The notes below the pieces were generated by a model. That model was given only the letters and a program-made list of their open reading frames with translations, was not told the DNA's origin and ran no database searches. Both the position numbers and the translations under genes were made by a program. A stretch of 64,000 bases of DNA from Methanocorpusculum sp. (GTDB lineage Archaea; Halobacteriota; Methanomicrobia; Methanomicrobiales; Methanocorpusculaceae): positions 23,851 through 87,850 of the forward strand of contig DALTYD010000003.1 in the NCBI GenBank assembly GCA_029986255.1. The letters run 5' to 3'. The first letter of the stretch is position 1. Every line of letters starts with the position of its first letter. Positions 34,273-42,571 of this stretch are shown here, in pieces.

Positions 34273-35445
34273 TTATTTTTCAACTCTATCCCACATCTGA
34301 ATATTTTTTCGTTTTATTAATCCAATTATTAAATATATCTGGTTTAAAATGAAACAGCTCAGAAGATTATCTGGTTTTATAAATATGCACAGAATAGCAA
34401 TCATCTCGATTAGTAGAAGTGCAATTCCATATCCAAGTGAGATGAGGAAGTAGCCTATTTGAATCAGAACTGAGGATATTATGAATAGAGCTGGGGAGTA
34501 CAGTAGCATCCATCTTCGCAATGGAAATATTTTCCTCCAGAAGACTGATCGTTTTTCATGATATGCTGTTTTAAACAGACAAGTACTGTTCACCAACCCA
34601 TTAGCACGGCGCACTTTCTGATGATACTGTGCAGTGAACGATAGTGGTTGTAACTCATATGCGCATGCATCCATCGCATATACGGCTCGATATCCGTTGG
34701 AAATGCACGTTAGTGCTAAATTTGCATCATCTGCACCGGTTGTTTCTTCAATTTTTGGAACTGCTGATTTTTTGAAGGCGATCAATGGTCCATTAAAGTT
34801 ATAGGTTGAATCAATCTGACTATCGTATTCACACATTTTCCTATACACGGACCGATATGCCACTTCAGAACCAATTACATTCTGTGATGTTCCAACTGGA
34901 ATCAGATCTGCACAAACGGCACCTATTTCTGGATCCTGTAGACGGGCAATTAGTTTTGCTAGGGCATTTGGTTTTGTTGTGATATCTGCATCAGAGAAGA
35001 TTATATACTCATCTTTGATTTGGGTGAGAACTTGATTTTGGCACTTTATTTTTCCAAGTCTTTCTTTTGGTTCAATTATTACTGTTTTTATAGAACTCCT
35101 CTCTAGAGCTTTTTTTGCGGCAGTACCTGTTGCGGGATCTGCCCCATCATTTATTATATATAGTGTAAGTTTATCTAAAGGATATGCAACATGAAACATA
35201 TCCTCAATACGTGTTCTAATGAGCTCTCCTTCATGATATGCATTCACTACAATACTGATTTTGGGATATTCTGAGAGTTCTGGAGATGTAACGTAAGACA
35301 TTCTTCGTATTTTCCAGAAATATACAAAATATGGATATGATGCAGCACACCCTATCCCCACACCACAGATAATTGGAAGAGCTGCTGCAATAGATATCAT
35401 CCTTATACTGTTATCCTTTTTGATAAAAATGAGTGTTTTGCTCAT
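34273..35445 (-). CDS. Membrane-bound family 2 glycosyltransferase
   Basis: The 390-residue protein has an N-terminal membrane helix (about 16-40), a GT-A catalytic domain and two or three C-terminal membrane helices (about 305-370). The catalytic domain shows PKISIVVNAYHEGELIRTRI (about 61-80), the DXD-type IIFSDADITTKPNA and, further on, TGADDANLALTCISNGYRA and a QxxRRANG-like KVRRANGLV. This is the layout of polyprenyl-linked or polysaccharide-type glycosyltransferases. It converges on the Cys-rich gene (1 base apart) and is divergent from aglB with a 66-base shared promoter, which suggests a role in N-glycan or surface glycan synthesis. Confidence 0.85.
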   Translation of the reverse strand: MSKTLIFIKKDNSIRMISIAAALPIICGVGIGCAASYPYFVYFWKIRRMSYVTSPELSEYPKISIVVNAYHEGELIRTRIEDMFHVAYPLDKLTLYIINDGADPATGTAAKKALERSSIKTVIIEPKERLGKIKCQNQVLTQIKDEYIIFSDADITTKPNALAKLIARLQDPEIGAVCADLIPVGTSQNVIGSEVAYRSVYRKMCEYDSQIDSTYNFNGPLIAFKKSAVPKIEETTGADDANLALTCISNGYRAVYAMDACAYELQPLSFTAQYHQKVRRANGLVNSTCLFKTAYHEKRSVFWRKIFPLRRWMLLYSPALFIISSVLIQIGYFLISLGYGIALLLIEMIAILCIFIKPDNLLSCFILNQIYLIIGLIKRKNIQMWDRVEK

Positions 35446-35511
35446 CTCCCAATTACTTTATTTGATGCAGTATCTAATTTATAGAAAGACAATTCTCTCT
35501 TGTGATAATTT

Positions 35512-38112
35512 ATGAATTTGAGCTTTTGGAACAATCGCCGATTTCGCTATGGGACCTTTGGAGGACTTGTACTTCTTTTCACCTTACTTGCCTTCTGGAT
35601 ACGCATACTACCTTTTTCGGATCTTGTTGGTAGCGGTGACATGATTGCAGGACCTGATGCTTGGTATAATCTGCGACTGATAGAAGTTGCTCTTGCGAAT
35701 GATTTTGGATTTCTTCATTTTGAACCAATGACCCTATATCCAACAGGTCAGGATATCGTTTGGGGGCCCTTGTTTACCTGGATTTCAGCAGTCGTTGTGG
35801 CACTTTCTGGAGCTGTGACACGCTCAGAGATAATAGATGCTGCGGGGTGGGTTCCTGCATTGATGGGTGCTGCAATGGTGCCGATTATGTACTGGTTTGG
35901 CTCCCAAATCGGAAACTGGAAAACTGGTCTCGCCTCTGCACTCTTTATTGCAATAATTGGAGGTCAGTACCTGTCTCGGTCTTTGTATGGGTATCTGGAT
36001 CATCACATCGCAGAAACACTATTTTCCACGCTTTTTTGCCTTCTTTATGTGAAGGCGATTAGATATACACTCACGATTCAGAATATCGATTTCAAAGAAA
36101 TCTCAACTATGAGACATCTTTTCTTTTATGGGTTCATTTGTGGACTTTCCTATCTATTAGGCATTTTTACCATGTCCACCATGGTTGTCTTTGGTCTGTT
36201 TGTTGCAATTTTTGTATTATTCCAGTTTATTATTAATCACCGTTCTGGGAAACCAACCGAACCTTTGCTTGTTCTAAATGTGATTACATTTGTAGTAGTG
36301 ACTATTGGTCTGCTAGTTTATGGTATTCAGAGTTTCGACTTCAGTCTCTATTCCTACTCAATTGGAATCTTTTTTGCTCACCTGTGCCTAGTTTTTGGAC
36401 CGATTGCACTGTATATCATATCCCGAATATTCACAAAAAAACATTTTCAGTGGTATTATTATCCTATTTCTCTTGTTTTTCTGTTTATTATTGCTGTAAG
36501 TATCACTGCAATTGTGGCACCGTTACTTTTCACGTCTGTAATCGATGGTCTCAATGGCTTTTTTGCTACAAATACAGCGGGTTCTACTATTGCTGAGATG
36601 GCATCCTGGTCCATGCATGGTGCATTCACTTCATTCGGGTTTGGTCTTTTTCTTGCCATAGGTGGCTTCATCATCATTCTCTCTCGTGTATGGAAGCATG
36701 TTGAATCTGGGGCACTCTTTGTTCTTATTTGGTCGACATTGATGATCTTTGCTACTATGCAACATATACGTTGGGAATACTATGTTGCGGTCAACATTGC
36801 CCTTCTTGCTGCTGTGTTTGTAGGATTGGCGTTTACTTTTGCTGAAGAGGAGATTCTGCAGCTTTTCGTAAGACAAACAAGGAATGAATCTGGCCATTCG
36901 TCAATAAAATCTAGTACAAAGATTTCTAAAAATAAACCTGCTGGTTTAGCCTGGTTCAAGGTTGGAGCATGTTCTATCATTATCGTTATTGCAATTGCCT
37001 TTGTAGTGACCTCTACTGTAACTGCTATCCAGATTGGAGAGAATTATGCTAAGTATGGGGGAACTGAGAAAAATTGGATGTCTGAATGTACCTGGATGCT
37101 CTCAGGAACACCTGATCCTGGCCTGAATTACTTCTCCATTTATGCAGGAGATAATTTTGAGTACCCGTTGGAGTCCTACGGTGTCATGTCGTGGTGGGAT
37201 TATGGTCATTATATTACGACTATTGCTGAACGCCCCCCTAATTGCAATCCTTTCCAAGCAGGTGTTTCAGGTCTACATGGTGCCGCAGCGGTGTTGACTA
37301 GTACAAATGAGTCTGATATAATGGAAAAACTGAATTTCCTTGGCACTCGCTATGTGATGACTGACTACCGGATGGCTGGCTCCAAATTTGGAGCTATAGC
37401 AATTTGGAGCGATCCAGTTTCTCAGCTTCTTCCTTACTATTACACTTTCTTGCAGCCCGATAATAATGGCAAGCTCTCATGTGTCATCGCTAAGACATCT
37501 GAATATTACAACACTTTTATTGTACGGCTTCAGTACTATGATGGATCTATGACCTCACCTGGAGAACTTGCAGTTGTGGAAACAGATTCCTCTGCAGATT
37601 ATCTTTATCCTGTTATTACCGCGTTCAATACTTATACAACAGAGGATGTATCTAGGAAAGTTGCTGATATGATCAATACCGTGGGGCCCGCATGGAAACA
37701 CGCATATGTAATTGCAAATCCCCAAACTCTGGAAACTGCTTATTTGCCGAACACCGTCGTTCCAGCATTGCAACATTTCCGCTTAGTCCATGAATCTCCT
37801 GACTATGTCATGGCTAATGGTCAACACACAAATCAGAAGATTGCAGGCGGAATTGCCTGTGTTAAGAGTTTTGAATATGTTCGAGGTGCGATTATCAGAG
37901 GTGATGGCATCATCGAGGTGAACGTGATCACCAACAATGGTCGAACCTTTACCTATCGTCAGGCAAGTGTGGATGGTAAGTTTGTTGTTCCGTACTCCAC
38001 TTTTGGAGGCCGATATGATGTGGTAACGACAGGGCCATATACTATTGTTGGTACTAATAAGACCTTTGAAGTTTCTGAGCTTGCAGTGATGCGGGGTCTT
38101 CTTATCAACTGA
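35512..38112 (+). CDS. aglB: Oligosaccharyltransferase AglB (STT3 family)
   Basis: The 866-residue membrane protein transfers glycans from dolichol phosphate to asparagine in secreted proteins. The N-terminal half has about a dozen membrane helices. The first loop carries the metal-binding DAWYNLRL (about 48-55), and the second conserved loop has GYLDHHIAETLFST (about 162-175). The hallmark WWDYG is at 561-565 at the start of the soluble domain. Length is normal. Archaeal S-layer proteins are the usual acceptors. It is divergent from the glycosyltransferase and 70 bases upstream of the DUF2098 gene. Confidence 0.95.
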   Translation: MNLSFWNNRRFRYGTFGGLVLLFTLLAFWIRILPFSDLVGSGDMIAGPDAWYNLRLIEVALANDFGFLHFEPMTLYPTGQDIVWGPLFTWISAVVVALSGAVTRSEIIDAAGWVPALMGAAMVPIMYWFGSQIGNWKTGLASALFIAIIGGQYLSRSLYGYLDHHIAETLFSTLFCLLYVKAIRYTLTIQNIDFKEISTMRHLFFYGFICGLSYLLGIFTMSTMVVFGLFVAIFVLFQFIINHRSGKPTEPLLVLNVITFVVVTIGLLVYGIQSFDFSLYSYSIGIFFAHLCLVFGPIALYIISRIFTKKHFQWYYYPISLVFLFIIAVSITAIVAPLLFTSVIDGLNGFFATNTAGSTIAEMASWSMHGAFTSFGFGLFLAIGGFIIILSRVWKHVESGALFVLIWSTLMIFATMQHIRWEYYVAVNIALLAAVFVGLAFTFAEEEILQLFVRQTRNESGHSSIKSSTKISKNKPAGLAWFKVGACSIIIVIAIAFVVTSTVTAIQIGENYAKYGGTEKNWMSECTWMLSGTPDPGLNYFSIYAGDNFEYPLESYGVMSWWDYGHYITTIAERPPNCNPFQAGVSGLHGAAAVLTSTNESDIMEKLNFLGTRYVMTDYRMAGSKFGAIAIWSDPVSQLLPYYYTFLQPDNNGKLSCVIAKTSEYYNTFIVRLQYYDGSMTSPGELAVVETDSSADYLYPVITAFNTYTTEDVSRKVADMINTVGPAWKHAYVIANPQTLETAYLPNTVVPALQHFRLVHESPDYVMANGQHTNQKIAGGIACVKSFEYVRGAIIRGDGIIEVNVITNNGRTFTYRQASVDGKFVVPYSTFGGRYDVVTTGPYTIVGTNKTFEVSELAVMRGLLIN

Positions 38113-38182
38113 ATATTCTTTTTAAATCTTGTCAGGTTATAAGCCACACCCTTTATGTCTCTCTACCCTCAAAAATATTTAC

Positions 38183-38464
38183 ATGAGCTCTCCTCTCATT
38201 GGGCAGACTATGCGGTACAGTAGAACAGGTACTGTTGGAAAAATTGTGACATTGATTGAGGAAGATGGATTCACCTTTGCCGAACTTGACAGTACTGGCC
38301 TCTACTATCGCGTTGATCAGCTCACTGCAATCTGTGAGGGAACTCCTATAAAAATCAAAGAGAGTGATCTCAAAAAAGATATTAAAGAAGAACGGGAGAG
38401 ATTCCGCGAAATGAACGAATCTGCTTGGAAGAATACCGATCAGAGTTGTGAAGGAGGAGGATAA
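38183..38464 (+). CDS. DUF2098 family protein
   Basis: The 93-residue product (ATG 38183) is a small methanogen-specific protein of the DUF2098 family, recognised from RYSRTGTVGKIVTLIEEDG (about 11-29) with the following FAELDSTGLYYR, a small beta-barrel. A charged helical tail (KKDIKEERERFREMNE) follows. An upstream TTTTTAAAT at about 38114 may be its promoter, so it need not depend on aglB. Function is unknown. Confidence 0.82.
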   Translation: MSSPLIGQTMRYSRTGTVGKIVTLIEEDGFTFAELDSTGLYYRVDQLTAICEGTPIKIKESDLKKDIKEERERFREMNESAWKNTDQSCEGGG

Positions 38465-38489
38465 TATCTCTCTTCTCTTTTGAAAAAAA

Positions 38490-38909
38490 TTAGTTTACTG
38501 GGATTGTAGTTAATTTGACTGATTCAACACCTTTGAGTGCCATTAGTTTTTCTGCAACATCTTTCAGCTTTGCTCCATCGCCTCGAACCAGGATCACTTC
38601 AAGGCATCGCTCCTCACTAACGTGTGCGTGTAAGGTGGACTGGATGTTCTCCCGATTTTCATGTTGAATTTCGGTGATTGTTTGCATTAGTCCACGATGT
38701 TCATGATCATAGACCAAGGTAATCACTCCCTGTCGTTCTCCTTTGACATCAGACATCCATTCATAGTAGGTAATGTAGTTACGAATTGCATCTCGAATGC
38801 CTTCCGATCGGGATGAATAACCACGCAGTCCAATAATACTGTCAAACTTTTCCAAAAGATTCTGGGGTAATGATATCCCTATACGAGATAAATCTGAGTC
38901 TCCTACCAT
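38490..38909 (-). CDS. nikR: Nickel-responsive regulator NikR
   Basis: The 139-residue protein is a ribbon-helix-helix regulator with a C-terminal ACT-like nickel-sensing domain. The N-terminus (SRIGISLPQNLLEKFDSII) is the DNA-binding ribbon and first helix. The four high-affinity nickel ligands of NikR are all present: His83, His94, His96 and Cys102, with the family's H-x10-H-x-H-x5-C spacing. It probably controls nickel uptake, important for F430 in Mcr. No nickel transporter is in this window. It is divergent from aIF2-gamma. A TCATAC half-site at 38978-38983 is present without a matching partner, so an operator is not established. Confidence 0.92.
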   Translation of the reverse strand: MVGDSDLSRIGISLPQNLLEKFDSIIGLRGYSSRSEGIRDAIRNYITYYEWMSDVKGERQGVITLVYDHEHRGLMQTITEIQHENRENIQSTLHAHVSEERCLEVILVRGDGAKLKDVAEKLMALKGVESVKLTTIPVN

Positions 38910-39083
38910 AATATATTATTTTATTAAGTTGTACCTATTTCATTCTTCTTACGTAATCTTATGTGAGTTATAATTAGTCATACAACGTCTACAACATATT
39001 GAGTAATACTTTCTGTACATATTACCACACAAATATATCTGTTTGGAGGTTGATTATATAGAGTCAAGGAGGTTTTGGTTTCT

Positions 39084-40319
39084 TTGCATGATCCTACAAT
39101 ACCAAACGTAAATATCGGCGTTGTTGGTCACGTTGACCACGGAAAGACTACTCTGGTCAGCCAGCTTACAGGTTCATGGACTGACCGCCATAGTGAGGAA
39201 TTGAAGCGCGGTATCTCCATTCGCCTTGGCTATGCCGATGCGACGTTTTATAAGTGTCATATGTGTAAAACTGCTGATTCTTGGTCGAATATTGATACGT
39301 GTCCCTTTTGCGGTGAAAAACTCGATCCAATACGATCTGTCTCATTTGTTGATGCACCTGGTCATGAGACGCTAATGGCTACTATGCTCTCTGGTTCGGC
39401 AATCATGGATGGTGCAATGCTGGTCATTGCCGCAAATGAACCGTGCCCTCAGCCTCAAACTAAGGAGCATTTAATGGCCCTCGAGCTGACTGGCATTACA
39501 AACATTGTCATTGTGCAAAATAAGATCGATGTGGTAACTCAGAAACAGGCAATTGAAAACTATCAACAAATTAAAGAGTTTGTGAAGGGTACTATTGCTG
39601 AAAATGTTCCCATAATCCCTGTTTCTGCACAAAAAAAGATTAATTTTGGTGTTTTAGTCGATGCATTGAATAAAACAATCCCTGATATGGAGCGTGATGT
39701 TGATGTCCCTCCTGTCATGCTTATTGCCCGTTCTTTTGATGTTAACCGTCCCGGGATTTCGTGGCGTGATATTAAGGGCGGAGTCATAGGAGGTTCTCTG
39801 ATTCGTGGCGTGTTCCATGAAGGTGATGATATTGAGATTCGACCGGGACGTCAGTACATATCTGAGAATAAGACTAAATGGGAACCAATTACAACTAAAA
39901 TAACCTCCATGAATAAAGCCTCTTGCAAGGTCTCAACTGCAACCCCCGGTGGTCTGTCTGCTATTGGTACAAAGCTTGATCCAGCAATTACCAAAAGTGA
40001 TACGCTTGTTGGCCAAGTTGCTGGTGTTTCTGGTTTTCTTCCGCCGGTATGGGACAGACTGAAGTTTGATATGACCTTAATGGATCGTGTGGTTGGTTCG
40101 GCATCTGAACAGAATATTGACCCATTGCGACTGAAAGAGCCATTGATGCTATCCGTTGGAACGGCTGTTACGGTCGGTATTGTTATGGCGGCAAAGAAAA
40201 ACCAGGCGGAAGTAATTCTTAAGCGTCCGGTCTGCGCAGAACTTGGTTCTCGTATTGCAATCAGTCGGCAGGTCGGTGGTAGATGGCGTCTGATCGGTAT
40301 GGGTGTTCTGATCGAGTAA
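39084..40319 (+). CDS. eif2g: Translation initiation factor aIF2 gamma subunit
   Basis: The 411-residue GTPase delivers initiator tRNA to the ribosome together with aIF2 alpha and beta. The P-loop is GHVDHGKTT (about 14-22), followed by [12 protein letters not shown] of switch 1 and the zinc knuckle CHMC...CPFC. G3 is DAPGH and G4 NKID. No ATG is usable: TTG 39084 gives the family-like start ([11 protein letters not shown]) and lies 11 bases after AAGGAGG; TTG 39075 is too close. A non-ATG start is thus fairly certain. It is the first gene of a ten-gene cluster up to L40e. Confidence 0.95.
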   Translation: MHDPTIPNVNIGVVGHVDHGKTTLVSQLTGSWTDRHSEELKRGISIRLGYADATFYKCHMCKTADSWSNIDTCPFCGEKLDPIRSVSFVDAPGHETLMATMLSGSAIMDGAMLVIAANEPCPQPQTKEHLMALELTGITNIVIVQNKIDVVTQKQAIENYQQIKEFVKGTIAENVPIIPVSAQKKINFGVLVDALNKTIPDMERDVDVPPVMLIARSFDVNRPGISWRDIKGGVIGGSLIRGVFHEGDDIEIRPGRQYISENKTKWEPITTKITSMNKASCKVSTATPGGLSAIGTKLDPAITKSDTLVGQVAGVSGFLPPVWDRLKFDMTLMDRVVGSASEQNIDPLRLKEPLMLSVGTAVTVGIVMAAKKNQAEVILKRPVCAELGSRIAISRQVGGRWRLIGMGVLIE

Positions 40320-40693
40320 TGGTTATTTTGGATACCAACGCTCTGATGATGCCTGTACAGTTTGGTGTGGATCTATTTGAGGAGCTGTGTGAACTGTTTG
40401 GAGGGTACGATGCACTTGTACCTGCTGAGGTGATTTGTGAGTTGCGCGGCCTTGCGCAGGGACATGGAATCAATGCGACTGCAGCACGATTTGGTCTGAA
40501 AATAGCGACACGTTGCATGGTTCTTCCTCCATATAAAGATGATATCTCAGTAGATGATAAGGTTATTATATCTGCGGGGATGTTTAATGCTGTTGTAGTG
40601 ACCAATGATAAACAGCTAAAAAACCGTCTGCTCAGCTTGCGCATTCCAGTTGTTGTTCTTCGGTCGCGGTCTAGGCTTGAGTTGATTGGGTAA
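40319..40693 (+). CDS. PIN domain protein (Fcf1/VapC9-like)
   Basis: The 124-residue PIN-domain nuclease overlaps the aIF2-gamma stop by one base (TAATG). The first acidic residue is in [12 protein letters not shown] (about 1-12), and others in VPAEVICELRGL and VSVDDKVI-like ISVDDKVIISAG, then VVTNDKQLKNRL, giving the four-acid PIN signature. In archaea this gene regularly follows aIF2-gamma and resembles eukaryotic Fcf1/Utp24, which cuts pre-rRNA. Role in rRNA processing is inferred from that context, rather than as a toxin; no antitoxin is adjacent. Confidence 0.88.
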   Translation: MVILDTNALMMPVQFGVDLFEELCELFGGYDALVPAEVICELRGLAQGHGINATAARFGLKIATRCMVLPPYKDDISVDDKVIISAGMFNAVVVTNDKQLKNRLLSLRIPVVVLRSRSRLELIG

Positions 40694-40715
40694 TAATTCA
40701 ACGAGGTGTATGGGT

Positions 40716-41291
40716 ATGTATTATAAGATGAAATTGAACGATAAGGTAAGAGTCCCGCCAGAACGTATGAGTGAGAACTTGAACACTGTCATTCTGGATG
40801 TACTGCAAGAACAGTTTGAGGGAAGTGTTGACAAAGAGATGGGTATCTTCATTGTCGTAACTGGTGTTGATCGTGTTGGTGATGGCGAGATCATCTATAG
40901 TGATGGTGGTGTTTATTATGATGTTGATTTTGAGGCGATTACACTTCGTTTGTCGCTCCAGGAGATCATTGAAGGCATTGTGGTAGAAACAACGAGCTTT
41001 GGAGCATTTATCTCTCTTGGACCTATTGATGCAATGTTGCACATGAGTCAGATCACTGATGAATACATCGATTATGATGAAAAGAATTCTCGCCTTGTTT
41101 GCAAAGACACTGGAAGGATGATTGCTGTTGGAGATGCTGTCCGCGCTCGAGTGGTGGCATTATCTCTGAATGAACGTGAACCTCGTGAATCGAAGATTGG
41201 TCTGACTATGCGTCAGCCGGGTCTTGGAACGCTTGCATGGCTTGAGGAAGAGGATCACAATCAAGAAAATGTTGTGATGGAGCGGAAATAA
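40716..41291 (+). CDS. rpoE1: RNA polymerase subunit E' (Rpb7 homologue)
   Basis: The 191-residue RpoE1 forms the polymerase stalk with RpoF. ATG 40716 yields MYYKMKLNDKVRVPPERM, the family start, 7 bases after GAGGTG; an ATG at 40710 is too close. The first 80 residues are the tip domain and the rest an S1 RNA-binding domain (EGIVVETTSFGAFISLGPID at about 88-107). It overlaps the Spt4 gene by one base. A coupled transcription-translation operon is a constant archaeal feature. Confidence 0.95.
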   Translation: MYYKMKLNDKVRVPPERMSENLNTVILDVLQEQFEGSVDKEMGIFIVVTGVDRVGDGEIIYSDGGVYYDVDFEAITLRLSLQEIIEGIVVETTSFGAFISLGPIDAMLHMSQITDEYIDYDEKNSRLVCKDTGRMIAVGDAVRARVVALSLNEREPRESKIGLTMRQPGLGTLAWLEEEDHNQENVVMERK

Positions 41292-41506
41292 TGTCGTTAA
41301 AGCGTGTGTCGAAGAAAACATTACAGGCATGTCGTACTTGTCACAAGGTGCTGGAAGCAGATAAAACAGTGTGTCCGGAGTGTCAGGGCAATGCTCTAAC
41401 AACGGAGTGGTTTGGGTACCTAATTATTATTGATTCTCGTCATTCGGATGTTGCCAAGAAAATGAACATTAAGTACAATGGGCGCTATGCTCTCAAGGTC
41501 CGATAA
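41291..41506 (+). CDS. spt4: Transcription elongation factor Spt4 (RpoE'')
   Basis: The 71-residue zinc protein is Spt4, which pairs with Spt5 to promote elongation by clamping RNA polymerase. The zinc site has CRTCH (about 14-18) and CPECQG (about 28-33). The tail GYLIIIDSRHSDVAKKMNI is the usual Spt5-binding part. Length is normal for archaea. It overlaps both neighbours by one base. Confidence 0.94.
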   Translation: MSLKRVSKKTLQACRTCHKVLEADKTVCPECQGNALTTEWFGYLIIIDSRHSDVAKKMNIKYNGRYALKVR

Positions 41507-41994
41507 TGCTTGTTCTCCCATCGAAATATAGGGGTATGTTCAAAGAGCCATTTGGCCTCCTTTTTCATGATTTTTCCGATGTTTTGTTACGGTTCCCTGG
41601 AAAGGTGATCTGTACAGTAGGGGATGTCGTTACACACTCGGCGCTAGCTCACGGTATTATTCCTGCAGTGTGTGTTATTGATGGGTTTACTATGCGCTCC
41701 CTGTATTGTTGTACAATGCTGAACTTTCCGAATCGTGTTTTACGAGTAAAAAACCCAGCTGGCTTGATCACGGATGAACTGGTTTCGGCTCTTAACGAGG
41801 CAGTGAAGTTACCCCCATGCATGATTTTTGTGGATGGTGAGGAGGATTTAGCAGTTCTTCCGCTGATAGAATTACTTCCGGATGATGTTCTGGTTCTTTA
41901 TGGGCAACCTAATGAGGGTGTTGTGGTCTGCGAAGTGTCGTCTGCAATACGGAAAAGGGTCTCAGATTTATTGTCCTATTTTGTCTCTACCTAA
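41506..41994 (+). CDS. GTP-dependent dephospho-CoA kinase (DUF359)
   Basis: The 162-residue protein belongs to the DUF359 family, shown in archaea to be the GTP-dependent dephospho-CoA kinase that completes coenzyme A synthesis. The conserved acidic motifs are visible: VGDVVTHSALAHGIIPAVCV (about 39-58) with VIDGFTMR, and VDGEEDLAVLPLIELLPDDV (about 109-128), then VLYGQPNEGVVV. It follows Spt4 with a one-base overlap, the standard archaeal position. The gap of 88 bases after it contains a TATA-like ATTAAATATAG at 42045-42055. Confidence 0.9.
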   Translation: MLVLPSKYRGMFKEPFGLLFHDFSDVLLRFPGKVICTVGDVVTHSALAHGIIPAVCVIDGFTMRSLYCCTMLNFPNRVLRVKNPAGLITDELVSALNEAVKLPPCMIFVDGEEDLAVLPLIELLPDDVLVLYGQPNEGVVVCEVSSAIRKRVSDLLSYFVST

Positions 41995-42082
41995 TCCTTT
42001 TCCTATGGTTGAGATATATGAGTAATTTGAATAGAAGGCACCAGTATTAAATATAGTGCATTCCAATAATTGTGGGATATTG

Positions 42083-42376
42083 ATGGAGATTGAGATAACC
42101 TCTAATACTAGGAATGAGCTTCTGAGTCGTAATGAGGTTGCATTCACGGCTAAGTATATTGGTGCAACCCCTACACGAGCTGATATCGGAGCAAAAATTG
42201 CAGCAATGCAGAATGCTCCTGTTGAAAATCTCATCCTCTCTCCGTTGAGAGGTCGGTTTGGGGTCAGGGAAGTCGTTGGTGTTGCACGTATTTATGATTC
42301 CCCTAAAGAATTGCAAGCAACGGAACGTGCATATTTAATTTCTCGAGGTCATTCAAAGGCAGCTGCGAAGGAGTAA
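42083..42376 (+). CDS. rps24e: 30S ribosomal protein S24e (eS24)
   Basis: The 97-residue protein starts at ATG 42083 (MEIEITSNTRNELLSRNEV). The middle ATPTRADIGAKIAAM and the segment RGRFGVREVVGVARIYDSP are typical of archaeal S24e. An upstream TATA-like box at 42045-42055 would give an internal promoter with a leader of about ten bases. It ends 3 bases before S27ae. S24e is absent from bacteria. Confidence 0.95.
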   Translation: MEIEITSNTRNELLSRNEVAFTAKYIGATPTRADIGAKIAAMQNAPVENLILSPLRGRFGVREVVGVARIYDSPKELQATERAYLISRGHSKAAAKE

Positions 42377-42379
42377 ATC

Positions 42380-42562
42380 ATGGCAGCAAAGAAAACAGAA
42401 AAAGAATCATTGAAACGTAGTTCCCTCTACTCTGTTGATGGCCAGGGAATGGTCACCACCATGCATCGTCATTGTCCGCGCTGTGGTCCAGGGATTTTCA
42501 TGGGCGAGCACAAGGATCGTTTTTCCTGTGGAAAGTGTGGGTATACCGAATTTAAGCAATAA
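42380..42562 (+). CDS. rps27ae: 30S ribosomal protein S27ae (eS31)
   Basis: The 60-residue zinc-ribbon protein has a basic N-terminus (AAKKTEKESLKRSS) and the metal-binding set CPRCGPG (about 32-38) and CGKCGYTEF (about 51-59). This is the archaeal ribosomal protein that in eukaryotes is fused to ubiquitin. It follows S24e by 3 bases and precedes Kae1-Bud32 by 9 bases, the standard order. Confidence 0.95.
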   Translation: MAAKKTEKESLKRSSLYSVDGQGMVTTMHRHCPRCGPGIFMGEHKDRFSCGKCGYTEFKQ

Positions 42563-42571
42563 TATATAATT

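Noticed and set aside
38950..38983. NikR operator between nikR and aIF2-gamma
   Set aside because: Only a TCATAC half-site was found; no GTATGA at the expected spacing.
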